Positions 55,760 through 64,000 of a stretch of DNA of 64,000 nt are shown in pieces. A program made the position numbers and the translations under genes. The notes under the pieces were generated by a model. The model had not been told where the DNA came from and ran no database searches. It saw only the letters and a program-made list of their open reading frames with translations. The number at the start of each line of letters is the position of its first letter. The stretch's first letter is position 1. The stretch is from the NCBI RefSeq assembly GCF_002288925.2, contig NW_022097993.1, positions 11,925,071-11,989,070 on the forward strand, in the 5' to 3' direction. The DNA is from Delphinapterus leucas (lineage: Eukaryota > Chordata > Mammalia > Artiodactyla > Monodontidae).

Positions 55760-57147
55760 TCATTTACAAACTCAAAAAAATAATAAAATACCAGGAATAA
55801 ATTTAAACACTGAAAATAATACACTAAGAATGATAAGATATTGTTGAAAGAAATTGAAGAAGACAGAAAGAAATGGAAAACTATTCTGTGCTCATGGATT
55901 GGAAGGATTAAGTTGTCAAAATGTCCATATTACTTACAGCAATCTACAGATCAATGCAATCCCTATTAAAATCCCAAGGATATTTTTCACAGAAATAGAA
56001 TAGAAAACTTAAAATTTGTGTAGAATCACAAAAGACGGCAAATAGCCAAATCAAACCTGAGGAAAAAGAACAAAGCTAGAGGTATCACACGCTCTGATTT
56101 TAAATTATACTACAAAGCTGTATTAACCAAAACAGCATGGTATTGGCAGAAAACAGACACACAGATCAATGGAACAGAATAGAGAGCTCAGAAATAAACC
56201 CATATAGATACTGACAACTAATTTACAACAAAGGAGCAAAGAATATACAATGGAGAAAGATAGTCTCTTCAGTAAACGATGTTGGGAAAACAGGACTGCC
56301 ACACACCAAAAGAAAGAAACTAAATTACTACCTTACACCAAACACAAAAATTAACTCAAAATACATTAAAGACTTGAATGTAAGATGTGAAACCATAAAA
56401 CTCTTAGAAGAAAACATAGGCAATACACTCTTTGTAATTGGTCTTAGCAATATCTTTCTGGATTTGTCTTTTCAGGCAAGGGAAACATACAAAAATAAAC
56501 AAAAGGGACTGCATCAACCTAAAAAGCTTCTGCACAGAAAAAGACATCATCAACAACATGAAAAGACAGCCTACCAAATGGGAGAAGATTATTTGCAAAT
56601 CATATATCCAATGAGGGATTAATATCCAAAATATGCAAAGAACTTATGCAACTCAAGAACACCAACAACAGAAAAACCCAAGCTGATTAAGAAATGGGCA
56701 GAGGATCTGAACAGGCATTTTTCCAAGAAGAAAAATGGCTCATAGGCACATGACAAGATGCTCAACATTACTAATTATAAGGGAAATGCAAGTCAAAACC
56801 ACTATGAAATATCACCTCACATCCATCAGAATGGCTATTATCAAAAAGGCCAGAAATAACAAGTGCTGGAGAGGGTGGGGAGGAAAGAGAACCCTTATAA
56901 ACTGTTGGTGGGAATGTAATTTGATACAGCCATTGTGGAGAACAGTATGGAGGTTCCTCAAAAAATTATGAGTAGAACTACCATATCATCCAGCTATTTC
57001 ACGTCTGAGTATTTATTTGAAGAATATGAAAACACTAATTAGAAAAAATATATGCACCCCTATGTTTATTGCAACATTGTTTACAGTAACTTAGATATGG
57101 AAAAAACCTAAGTGTCCATCTATGGATGAAAGGATAAAGAAGATGTG

Positions 57148-57191
<44 letters not shown>

Positions 57192-57250
57192 GCCACCTGA
57201 ATACTATTCAGCCATAAAAAAGATGAAATCTTGCCATTTGTGACAACACA
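55760..57250 (+). pseudogene. L1MA ORF2 3' part
   Basis: The L1MA ORF2 resumes after the nested L1: thumb and C-terminal sequence with words such as GAAATTGAAGAAGACAGAAAG, AACAGCATGGTATTGGCAG and AATGGCTATTATCAAAAAGG. Open stretches at 56374-56622 and 56735-56971 are in different frames, so it is broken. A (GT)n(AT)n repeat has expanded inside. Confidence 0.8.
57147..57191. repeat. (GT)n(AT)n compound microsatellite
   Basis: GT units followed by AT units inside the old L1MA ORF2 tail. A length polymorphism is likely. Confidence 0.9.
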
Positions 57251-57596
57251 GATGGACCTTGAGGGCTTTATGTTAAATGAAATAAGTCAGACAGGGAAAG
57301 ACAAAGACCATATGATCTCACTCCTATGTAGAATTAAAAAAATAAATAAAATGAACAGACCAAACAAAAACAAACATATAGACACACAGAGAGAAGAATA
57401 GTGATTGCCAAAGGGGATAGGGGTGGGAAGAGGGTGTAATGGGTAAAGGGGGTTAACTGTATAGTAATGGTTGTAAACCAAACTTTAGGTGGTGAGCACC
57501 CTGTCGTGTATATAGAAGCAGAAATGTAATGTTGTACATGTGAAACTTATATACTGTTATAAGCCAGTGTTACCCCAATTCCAAAAAAAAAAAAAT

Positions 57597-57914
57597 GTTC
57601 ACTTAAGACTGACATATTTTGGAGTATGCTTCTTTAGTTACTTTCAAGATGAAATTTCTGCTTCCTTATGCTGTTATTTCAATGTGCATAGAATTTTGAA
57701 ACTGAAGATGCTTCAAAAGGGATTCTTCATTTCCTTGAGCACATGCAATTCGTTCTTAAAGCAAATCATTGTGTTGGAAGCCTGTATAACTCAGTTGTTT
57801 ATCTAGTTCACAAAATATGCCTTGCTGATCAATTTGTCAATTTCCTGTGTCCTTTTTAATGCTCATCTCAGGATTCCAAGCCTCACTTTGTCAAATATAA
57901 AGCAAGTACTATCA
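57597..57914. other. No gene or repeat recognised
   Basis: AT-rich DNA. An 88-codon open stretch at 57540-57806 starts in the L1 tail and is not protein-like. Confidence 0.4.
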
Positions 57915-58110
57915 CTACACTGTGCTAAATACTGTTCCAAGTACTTTCAGTTCATTGTCATTTAATCTTCACAAAAATTCTATAAAGTGAGGTATATTTT
58001 TACCCCCAATTTGTAGATGAAGAAATTCAGGCACGGAGAGGGTGACTTTGCACAGATCATTCAGTCAGGGCAGCCAGGATTAGACCTACAGAGCCCCAGG
58101 TGCATCAGAA
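57915..58110 (-). mobile_element. MIR relic
   Basis: The plus strand reads TTTGTAGATGAAGAAATTCAGG and CATTTAATCTTCACAAAAATTC, the reverse of MIR. Confidence 0.7.
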
Positions 58111-58479
58111 AGTTGTATTTTTATGTAAAATCTCTAGATCTGTGAATGGTGGTACCTAACTCAAATAAATTTTAAATATCATGTGAGTTAAAAAAACGCA
58201 GGCAAAAGACAAATTATCTGCACACTGAACACAGCAGTGCACATTCAGTTTTTGACTTCAGGCTTTTAGGATTCCTTCCTTGTTTACATCTACCAGGTAC
58301 TCCTGGCTTTGCTCACCACTGCTGCCTCTTCTGAATCTTTCTATGGGCCATTTACCACACTCTGATTTCCACATTATTAAGTTGGGCTTGTTCACCCTCT
58401 TCTTCTCACTTTCTTGCAAGTAATTTAAGAGGACAAATAGGCACAATTGAAGGAGGTGGACTGTGGGTAATGGAAGGAC
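58111..58479. other. No gene or repeat recognised
   Basis: Single-copy-looking DNA. No supported feature. Confidence 0.4.
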
Positions 58480-58556
58480 ATATATTTATTGAAAAAAAAT
58501 CCACGTATAAGTACACCCATGCAGTTCAAACAAATGTTGTTCAGGGGTCAACTCTA
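58480..58556. mobile_element. Tigger/pogo-type terminal fragment
   Basis: AATCCACGTATAAGTACACCC, GCAGTTCAAACAAATGTTGTT and CAGGGGTCAACTCTACAC match the right end of the same Tigger-type family as 46577-46690. Confidence 0.65.
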
Positions 58557-60084
58557 CACTGAAATAGGCTTTTGAAGATGACTTCAGAAAAATGAAAATG
58601 GTATATTCTGAGATGAATCAGGCAATCTTATAAAGAAGCTGTTCCTTGCCTCTTATCCTCTTTAAGAGGTTCTTTGGGCTGAAACACTACAGTGCTCTGA
58701 TTCATTAGTGGAGTGCATTAAGTCTATTGTAGGATTATGTTATCTCTCATCTCCATTCTGTTGTCTATAACCTCCTTTTAGAGTTTGAAAACTCCTCAGT
58801 TGAAGTTTCTTCCCCATGCTCTTTCTTGTGTTACATTGGTCACACTTATGCTCTTTGCTTCCTTTCTTTTTTTTGCATATATATTGCTAGTGGTACTAGT
58901 CTTCACATTTCAGCTGCACTTTCATTGGGATATTTCATTTGAATCCTTAAGCCTGTCAGTTTTACACTGTCTTGCTGACAACGTCCAGCAGAGAAATCAG
59001 TCCCATCAGTTTTCTCTTCTCTGGGTTGACATCATTGAAGTGCTCTACAGGAAAAGGAGGCCTTGATTCCAGACACAGAGAGAAACTTCATGAACTGAAG
59101 GGCTGGTGTGTGACCTGCAAAACCCAAAACAGGATTGACTAAACTGGGACATCTCTGTCTTTTCCTGCTGCACTAAAATAGAGAATATATTCGGGTGACC
59201 CCATTTGTAGTCTGCTGTTTGAGGGCTCTGTGATAAAGGCTAAATGATGACAGGGAATAAAATCTAAACAAATGCCAGGATTTAAAAAATATATATATAT
59301 ATATTTACAAATTCCTTTAAAGATGTAACTGATGCTACATTATAATTTTTAAAAAGAGATCATGATTGACAATTTTTTATTTTGTAGTTGAAACATTTCC
59401 CCTCAATTTTTGTGAAAGGACCCTTTTGACTCATCCAATAATGCTAAGCAACCAGATATATAATACTAAATGATATTTTATCTGTATTTTCTCAACATTC
59501 TATGTACAATGGAAATTTGGATGTACTCGTCTTCCTTCCTTAGTGAAAACATGCAAACATCTCACAGAAAAGAAATGGGTACAGTAATCTTTGACATGCA
59601 CTGTTTCAGAACAGTGGCCATATACTTATTAATATTATTTATTGTAATAAGAAGAAAATAATTATATAGCAGGGTGATAGGAGGTTTGGGATTTTCTTTA
59701 AAATATCCCATAGAAATCTGACAAGTTCTACTTATATTTTAAGTTCAGCGTTTATTATACTTCCTAACTCTGTCAGGCGAATTAATTATTTACCTTTTCT
59801 GCTTCATAGAATTTTGTTCAGTCATAGTACTTGGTGTGTTGTTGTATTGTAATTTATATTCCTCTCTCCTCAGAAGGACTGTGGAAGACAGAAGAATTCT
59901 TCTGGAAGAATATATGGTATATACCTGCAAAGAAAAGGATCTCACTCAAGTGTTAACAATTATTAGCTTTGGATAGAGAGATTATTTGTGATCTTTGCAA
60001 ATAAATTATTTTTGTTTCTGTTTACTTAAATTTTCTATTTTTTCTAGTATGTTGTCATTTTTTCCCAGCAAGTACGTATTGGCT
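58557..60084. other. Unassigned DNA with a (TA)n run
   Basis: About 1.5 kb without repeats that I recognise, except a TA run at about 59288-59304. A 93-codon open stretch at 58785-59066 begins with hydrophobic codons but lacks any family signature, so I do not call it. Confidence 0.4.
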
Positions 60085-60180
60085 TTTTGTCAGGTATTGT
60101 TCTAGGAATTAGGTAGTATGTTGAGAACAAAACAGAGCAAAATCCCTGTCCTCATGGAGCTTATATTCTCATGGGAGGAA
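60085..60180 (+). mobile_element. Ancient mammal-wide repeat fragment (same family as 17805)
   Basis: GTCAGGTATTGTTCTAGGAAT, GAGAACAAAACAGAGCAAAA and CCTCATGGAGCTTATATTCTC match a common old repeat start. The name is not assigned. Confidence 0.5.
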
Positions 60181-60189
60181 TCACACAAA

Positions 60190-60255
60190 AAATGTAAAGA
60201 AGGAAAAGAAGGAAGAAGGAGGAGGAAGAGAGAAGATGGAGAAGAAAGAAAAATA
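60190..60255. repeat. Purine-rich (GA/GGAA) tract
   Basis: A nearly pure purine run on the plus strand, AAGAAGGAAAAGAAGGAAGA-like. Low complexity. Confidence 0.8.
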
Positions 60256-60324
60256 GCACTAGTAGTATAGATCAATGATGGCTGGAGATCATTTGGAGGT
60301 GAAAGCAAGTGAAAGGGTGGTTTC

Positions 60325-60563
60325 TAAGCCCATGCACCACAGCTACTGAGCCCGCGTTCTAGAGCCCACGAGCCACAACTACTGAGCCCGCATGCCACAA
60401 CTACTGAAGCCCATGTGCCTAGAGCCCATGCTCTGCAACAAGAGAAGCCACCGCAATGAGAAGCCTGTGCACCACAATGAAGAGAAGCCCCTGCTTGCTG
60501 CAACTAGAGAAAGCCTGCGTGCAGCAACAAAGACCCAACGCAGCCAAAAAAAAAAAAAAAAAT
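60325..60563 (+). mobile_element. CHR-1-type SINE, body without tRNA head
   Basis: CCATGCACCACAGCTACTGAG, GCCCGCATGCCACAACTACTG, ATGCTCTGCAACAAGAGAAG and CAACAAAGACCCAACGCAGCC plus an A tail. This is the 3' body of the long SINE, also seen reversed at 41561-41847. The tRNA-related 5' part is missing, so this is a 5'-truncated copy. Confidence 0.8.
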
Positions 60564-60565
60564 TG

Positions 60566-61706
60566 AAGACATTTTTCAGAAAGTAGGAACAGAGGATAAG
60601 TAGGAACACAAGTGATGGAAAATAGGAGAATATAAATTTAAAAAGCAGAGGATCCATTCAGGACGTCTAATATTTGACAGGTAAGGGCTCTAGTCAGGGA
60701 AACCAAAGTAATGAGACAGAAGAGATCATCAATGGACCCGCCATACAGCTTTCCAATTGAAGGGTCCGCCTAATTCACACTCACTCAAACCCACCAGTCA
60801 AGTGTGAGGGCAGAACAAAGGCTCTTTATACATGTGGGGTCTCACAAAGTTATCTTCTATATATTTTCTGGAAGTCGGTAGAGGAAGCGCTCCACCAAAA
60901 CCAGAGGGTAAACAATATGGGAGAGACGTGAGGTCGAAGGACAGGGGGTTCTAACAAAGGGAGAGGGCGAAGGGAATTCCAAGCACGTGGGTGGAGGGAA
61001 GTGCCAGGGCTTCCACTGGACAAGCGTGGGCTACAGCAGGAGGACAAGGGGCCACCACATGGAAGTCCCGCCCAAAGACCCCCATGAACTGGTGACATAC
61101 CTGATGGGTTTGTACTGAGATGAATCTGAGAGTTTGTTAGGAGATTTTTAAAATATATAAATTTGTGACGAATGCACAGAAGACTAAGCAAGCAAAGAAA
61201 ATCAAGCAAACGAATAAGCAACAGTAACAAACAGACTAAAACACCCCAGTCAAATAGAAACACTAGAAAGAAGTAAATGAGGAGCAAATGTTAGAAAGAA
61301 AGAAAATACAATCCTATATATACTATGTGAATGAGCTGTGACAATGTATACGTAATCACAATTTTGTTAAAAATGAATAGTGACAATAAAAATTATGATA
61401 TAACCACATCGTGAGAATGAGGTAAGATGTATATGTATTTGGTCATATTAGAGATTTAAAAAAATGTACTTCTGTGTAGGGTGCCAATTGACCATATCTA
61501 AAAAATAAAGGTATACTATTTATAAGCCTGCTGTTTAGAAATGGGAAGTAAAACAATAGAATAAAAAGGTAATATAGTTTAAAATGATGATCTTTTGGTG
61601 GTGGAAGTAAATGGTGAGGAAGGATAGGGCAGGACGCTGGTGTTTTTTGCTGTAAGCCTTACAATAATAGTATTTGACTTCTAAAATATATACACACGTT
61701 ATTTTG
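60566..61706. other. Unassigned DNA
   Basis: The part 60720-61090 is GC-richer (GCACGTGGGTGGAGGGAAGTG) and opposes a 145-codon minus-strand open stretch (61287-60850) without a recognisable domain. I treat it as chance or an old LTR piece. Confidence 0.35.
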
Positions 61707-61850
61707 AGGAAGGAAGGAAGAAAGGGAACAAAGCAGGAAAGGAAGGAGGGATGGAGGAAAAGAGGGAGGGATGAAAGGAGGAGGGCAGGAGGGAGAAAAG
61801 GAGAGAGAGAAAGAAAGGAAGAAAGAAGAGTTAAGAGGAGGCAGAGAGAC
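61707..61850. repeat. Purine-rich (GGAA/GAGG) tract
   Basis: About 145 bp almost purely A/G on the plus strand. The open frames on both strands here are low-complexity artefacts. Confidence 0.9.
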
Positions 61851-62640
61851 TACAGGCAAATAATAGAATAATAAGTACTTTAGCCCTGCAGAATACATCA
61901 GCTATTTTTGTGTGTTATGAGGGCACTGGGGGTGGAGAGGGAGGGATGATCTATCCTCTACCTTTTTCCTCTTTGGAGCGAAAATCCCCAAATTCTTGTC
62001 ATTATAGTGAGAATTCAACACCCAGCCTCACTTTCATTGACATGGAAGCACACAACCCCAGGCTGATCAGTGTTCTCTCATAATTCCGGACAAAGTGATT
62101 GGCTCAGGGATGGACACATCACTGGTACAGATTGACATGGATACTGGGGGATACAGTACGTCTTTCTTTTTCCTGGATTTCTTAGCTCTAACCCTGGAGC
62201 TGCTGGGGATCATCTTTGCTACCACATGATTGAACCTTTCTGGAATAAAGCAAACACAGAGGAAATCAGAGGGTAAAAAGACACAGCCTCAGATATGGGA
62301 TGATATCATGCTCGAAATAGGTCAAGGATTTCTTAGTTATCCATGCCAATATATCTCTCTTGTGCTTCGGCTAGTTTGATCTGGCTTCTGCCATCTGCCA
62401 CCAAGAGTCTGAGTCACTGAGCCTTATCTCCATTCTCCATCCACTTTCTTCTTTGTCCCTGACTTGTTTATACCACCAACTTCAGGAATCCATAGCTCTC
62501 TTTTACAAAAATCCACATTCAAAAAATCTGTATAAACAGTTTTGGAAACAAATTAATATGTTATCTTATTTGGGAGTATTTGAGTGTTGATATGGCATGA
62601 AATAGAGGTGAATATTAGGATGTTCTTTTGAATTTTGTTT
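61851..62640. other. No gene or repeat recognised
   Basis: Single-copy-looking DNA. No supported feature. Confidence 0.4.
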
Positions 62641-62745
62641 TTTTTAGGATATTACTTTATTATTTATGTTATTTATGTTGACTGATTGAAGTATAGTTGA
62701 TTTACAATGTTGTGTTAGTTTCAGGTGTAGAGCAAAGTGATTCAG

Positions 62746-62803
<58 letters not shown>

Positions 62804-62950
62804 GTTGTTTTTCATACTTTTCCCTTATAGGTTATTACAAAGTATGAAGTACAGTTCCCTGTGCTATAGAGTAGGTCCTTGTTGGTTATCTATTTTTATA
62901 TATGGTAGTGTGTAAACGTTGATCCCAAACTCCTAATTCATCCCTCCCCT
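62641..62950 (-). mobile_element. L1 3' end, 5'-truncated
   Basis: TTGAAGTATAGTTGATTTAC, TTGTGTTAGTTTCAGGTGTAG, GTTCCCTGTGCTATAGAGTAG and CCCAAACTCCTAATTCATCC are a reversed cetartiodactyl L1 3' UTR. A CT/TA microsatellite has expanded inside. TSD not certain. Confidence 0.8.
62747..62803. repeat. (CT)n(TA)n compound microsatellite
   Basis: CT units followed by TA units within the L1 3' UTR. Confidence 0.92.
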
Positions 62951-62969
62951 GCTCTGTTATTTATCTATA

Positions 62970-63373
62970 TATGTATATTTTAAGATTGTATATGTTTAAG
63001 GTGACAATTTGATGTACATGCACATAGTGAAATGATTGCCACAGTCAAGTTACTTAGCGTATCTTCCCCCACAGTTACCATCTCATGTGTGTAGTGAGAG
63101 CACCTGAAATCTATCCTCTTAGCAAATTTCCGTCTTCAGTACAGTCTTCCTACCTACAGTCATCACGCTGTACACTAGATCTCTAGACTCATTCGTCCTA
63201 CATCAATGCAACTGTGCCCTTTGACCAACCTTGCCCCATTTTTCCCACCTCCCTGCATCTGGTAATCACTGTTCTATTCTCTGCTTCTATGTACTTGACA
63301 TTTTCAGATTCCATGTATAATGGGATCATGCAGTTTTCTTCTTTCTATGTCTGGCTTATTTCTCTTAGCATAG
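62970..63373 (-). mobile_element. L1MA-type 3' UTR, left part
   Basis: GTGAAATGATTGCCACAGTC, AGATCTCTAGACTCATTCGTC-type words (here TAGATCTCTAGACTCATTCG), CCTTTGACCAACCTTGCCCC and ATGTCTGGCTTATTTCTCTTA. Same family as 32120-33110. It is split by an LTR and resumes at about 63894. Confidence 0.75.
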
Positions 63374-63893
63374 ATCCAAGGATGGAGAGAATGGAGCGTG
63401 CCCGTCAAACGGAGAAGGTATCTTGAAACTGAAAAATGAAGGAGCCAGCCCCCTACAATCAATGGGTCAGCTTATTATTGAGTAACTTACATACAGTGTG
63501 GAATCAGGCAGACAGTGATCCCTCTGCTATTCAGCAATTCTCTGCACCACCAAGGGGCCACTGGGACAACTTTATAGTCAAACTCAGGCGTGAGGGTACG
63601 TGCTCAGAGACAGGGCGTGCATTCCTAAGTCAAGACTGTATCTGATCTATGATGGGTAACTAGACTCATGAGTGCCGGGAACATGTCAGTGAAAAATCTT
63701 ATTGTTCAAAGACTAACGGAGCATATGGGCTACCTAATGAACATTAAACAGTATTTATTAACTACAAAGCCTTTGACAACAGAGAAGAGATTTACTACAC
63801 AGTAAAGTCCCAGGTAGGGTCAGAGGAAGAACAGGAGGAGCTGAAGGGGCCCAAGATGGTGTTAGTTATGCTAACAGCTGTACAACATGACAG
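63374..63893 (-). mobile_element. Solo LTR-like insertion in L1MA, family unknown
   Basis: About 520 bp separate L1 words that are adjacent in the consensus (TTAGCATA ... CCTCAATGTTCATCC). Read in reverse it begins near TGTCATGTTGTACAGC, contains CACCATCTTGGGCCCC, the TATA-like TTGACTATAAAGTTG and a possible AATAATAAGC signal. This fits a solo LTR, perhaps ERV class II, but I cannot place the family or define the target duplication. No retroviral coding sequence is present. Confidence 0.5.
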
Positions 63894-63968
63894 CCTCAAT
63901 GTTCATCCATATTGTTGCAAATGGCAGAATCTCCTTCTTTAAGGCTGTGGCTATATACATACATTTTA

Positions 63969-64000
<32 letters not shown>
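63894..64000 (-). mobile_element. L1MA-type, right part, ending in (TA)n
   Basis: CCTCAATGTTCATCCATATTG, TTGCAAATGGCAGAATCTCC and TCCTTCTTTAAGGCTGTGG continue the L1MA. From about 63950 it becomes a long TA repeat that runs off the window end. Confidence 0.7.

Larger units (their letters stand above)
49691..57596 (+). mobile_element. Nearly full-length L1MA-type element, split by a younger L1
   Basis: In order on the plus strand: 5' UTR (about 49691-50245), ORF1 remains (about 50248-51180), an inter-ORF region, ORF2 (about 51700-53940 and 55760-57250), 3' UTR and A tail (57584-57596). Removing the nested 1.8-kb L1 leaves about 6.1 kb, the usual full length. Many frameshifts and stops make it dead. 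I found no convincing TSD, as expected for an old copy. The left border is approximate. Confidence 0.8.

Noticed and set aside
60850..61287. 145-codon minus-strand open frame with a hydrophobic, leucine-rich start
   Set aside because: No recognisable family, no promoter or splice context. The composition fits chance in a GC-richer stretch.
61659..61898. Ser/Pro- or Arg/Glu-rich small proteins over purine tracts (also 39556-39871)
   Set aside because: Low-complexity translations of GGAA/CCTT repeats.
1..64000. CRISPR array, operon or prokaryotic mobile system
   Set aside because: No regularly spaced direct repeats or bacterial gene organisation. All repeats are mammalian retroelements, DNA transposon fossils and microsatellites.
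1..64000. Ruminant origin
   Set aside because: CHR-type SINEs alone are shared within the whale-hippo-ruminant group, but no Bov-A or Bov-B sequence was seen in 64 kb, and the abundance of near-consensus CHR-2 favours a cetacean.

Overview
The window reads as mammalian nuclear DNA, and most probably cetacean. Ten closely related copies of a tRNA-derived SINE of the CHR-2 type (they begin GGGCTTCCCTGGTGGCGCAG and carry pol III A and B boxes) are present, with three older CHR-1-type copies. Many L1 3' ends are of the cetartiodactyl type. The Bov-A/Bov-B repeats that a ruminant window of this size should contain are absent. The species cannot be named from sequence alone. I found no protein-coding gene, exon, functional tRNA/rRNA gene or CRISPR array. 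Every open frame above about 100 codons lies in an L1 ORF2 remnant, a SINE or low-complexity DNA, or has no recognisable content. This is intergenic or deep intronic sequence, dominated by LINE-1.

Layout. 1-4.6 kb: three L1 insertions with visible target-site duplications (TSDs). One keeps a whole CpG-rich 5' UTR but lost its coding interior, and one is 5'-inverted. 4.7-7.2 kb: old hAT-type DNA transposons, a CHR-1 SINE and a palindromic element. 7.2-16.4 kb: ancient L1 minus-strand relics nested in one another, interrupted by younger L1 pieces, an MLT1 LTR and CHR-2 SINEs. 16.4-29.8 kb: a quieter stretch with MIR relics, MaLR LTRs, MER20, an unnamed LTR that begins at a strong CTCF-like motif, and an L1 with a probable 3' transduction. 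30288-30387 is a 100-N assembly gap. One side of it is a 140-bp inverted near-copy of sequence 2 kb upstream. 30.4-35.1 kb: old L1 minus-strand relics, one split by an MLT1. 35.8-40.3 kb: two CHR-2 copies, an LTR split by an L1, a tetranucleotide repeat and a hAT element. 40.8-43.3 kb: a composite L1 block in which new insertions re-used existing target sites. 43.9-46.1 kb: the longest stretch without recognised repeats. 46.6-49.7 kb: Tigger-type relics, MIR and old L1. 49.7-57.6 kb: a nearly full-length, dead L1MA-type element on the plus strand, split by a twin-primed L1. 57.6-64 kb: relics, purine-rich tracts, an L1 3' end, and a fossil LTR inserted in an older L1.

Nothing acts as an operon or pathway. 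The biology on view is retrotransposition: 5' truncation, 5' inversion, internal deletion, 3' transduction, SINE mobilisation by L1 machinery, and decay. Repeat family names are from memory of consensus sequences and are hedged where I am unsure. Boundaries without a TSD are approximate to tens of bases.
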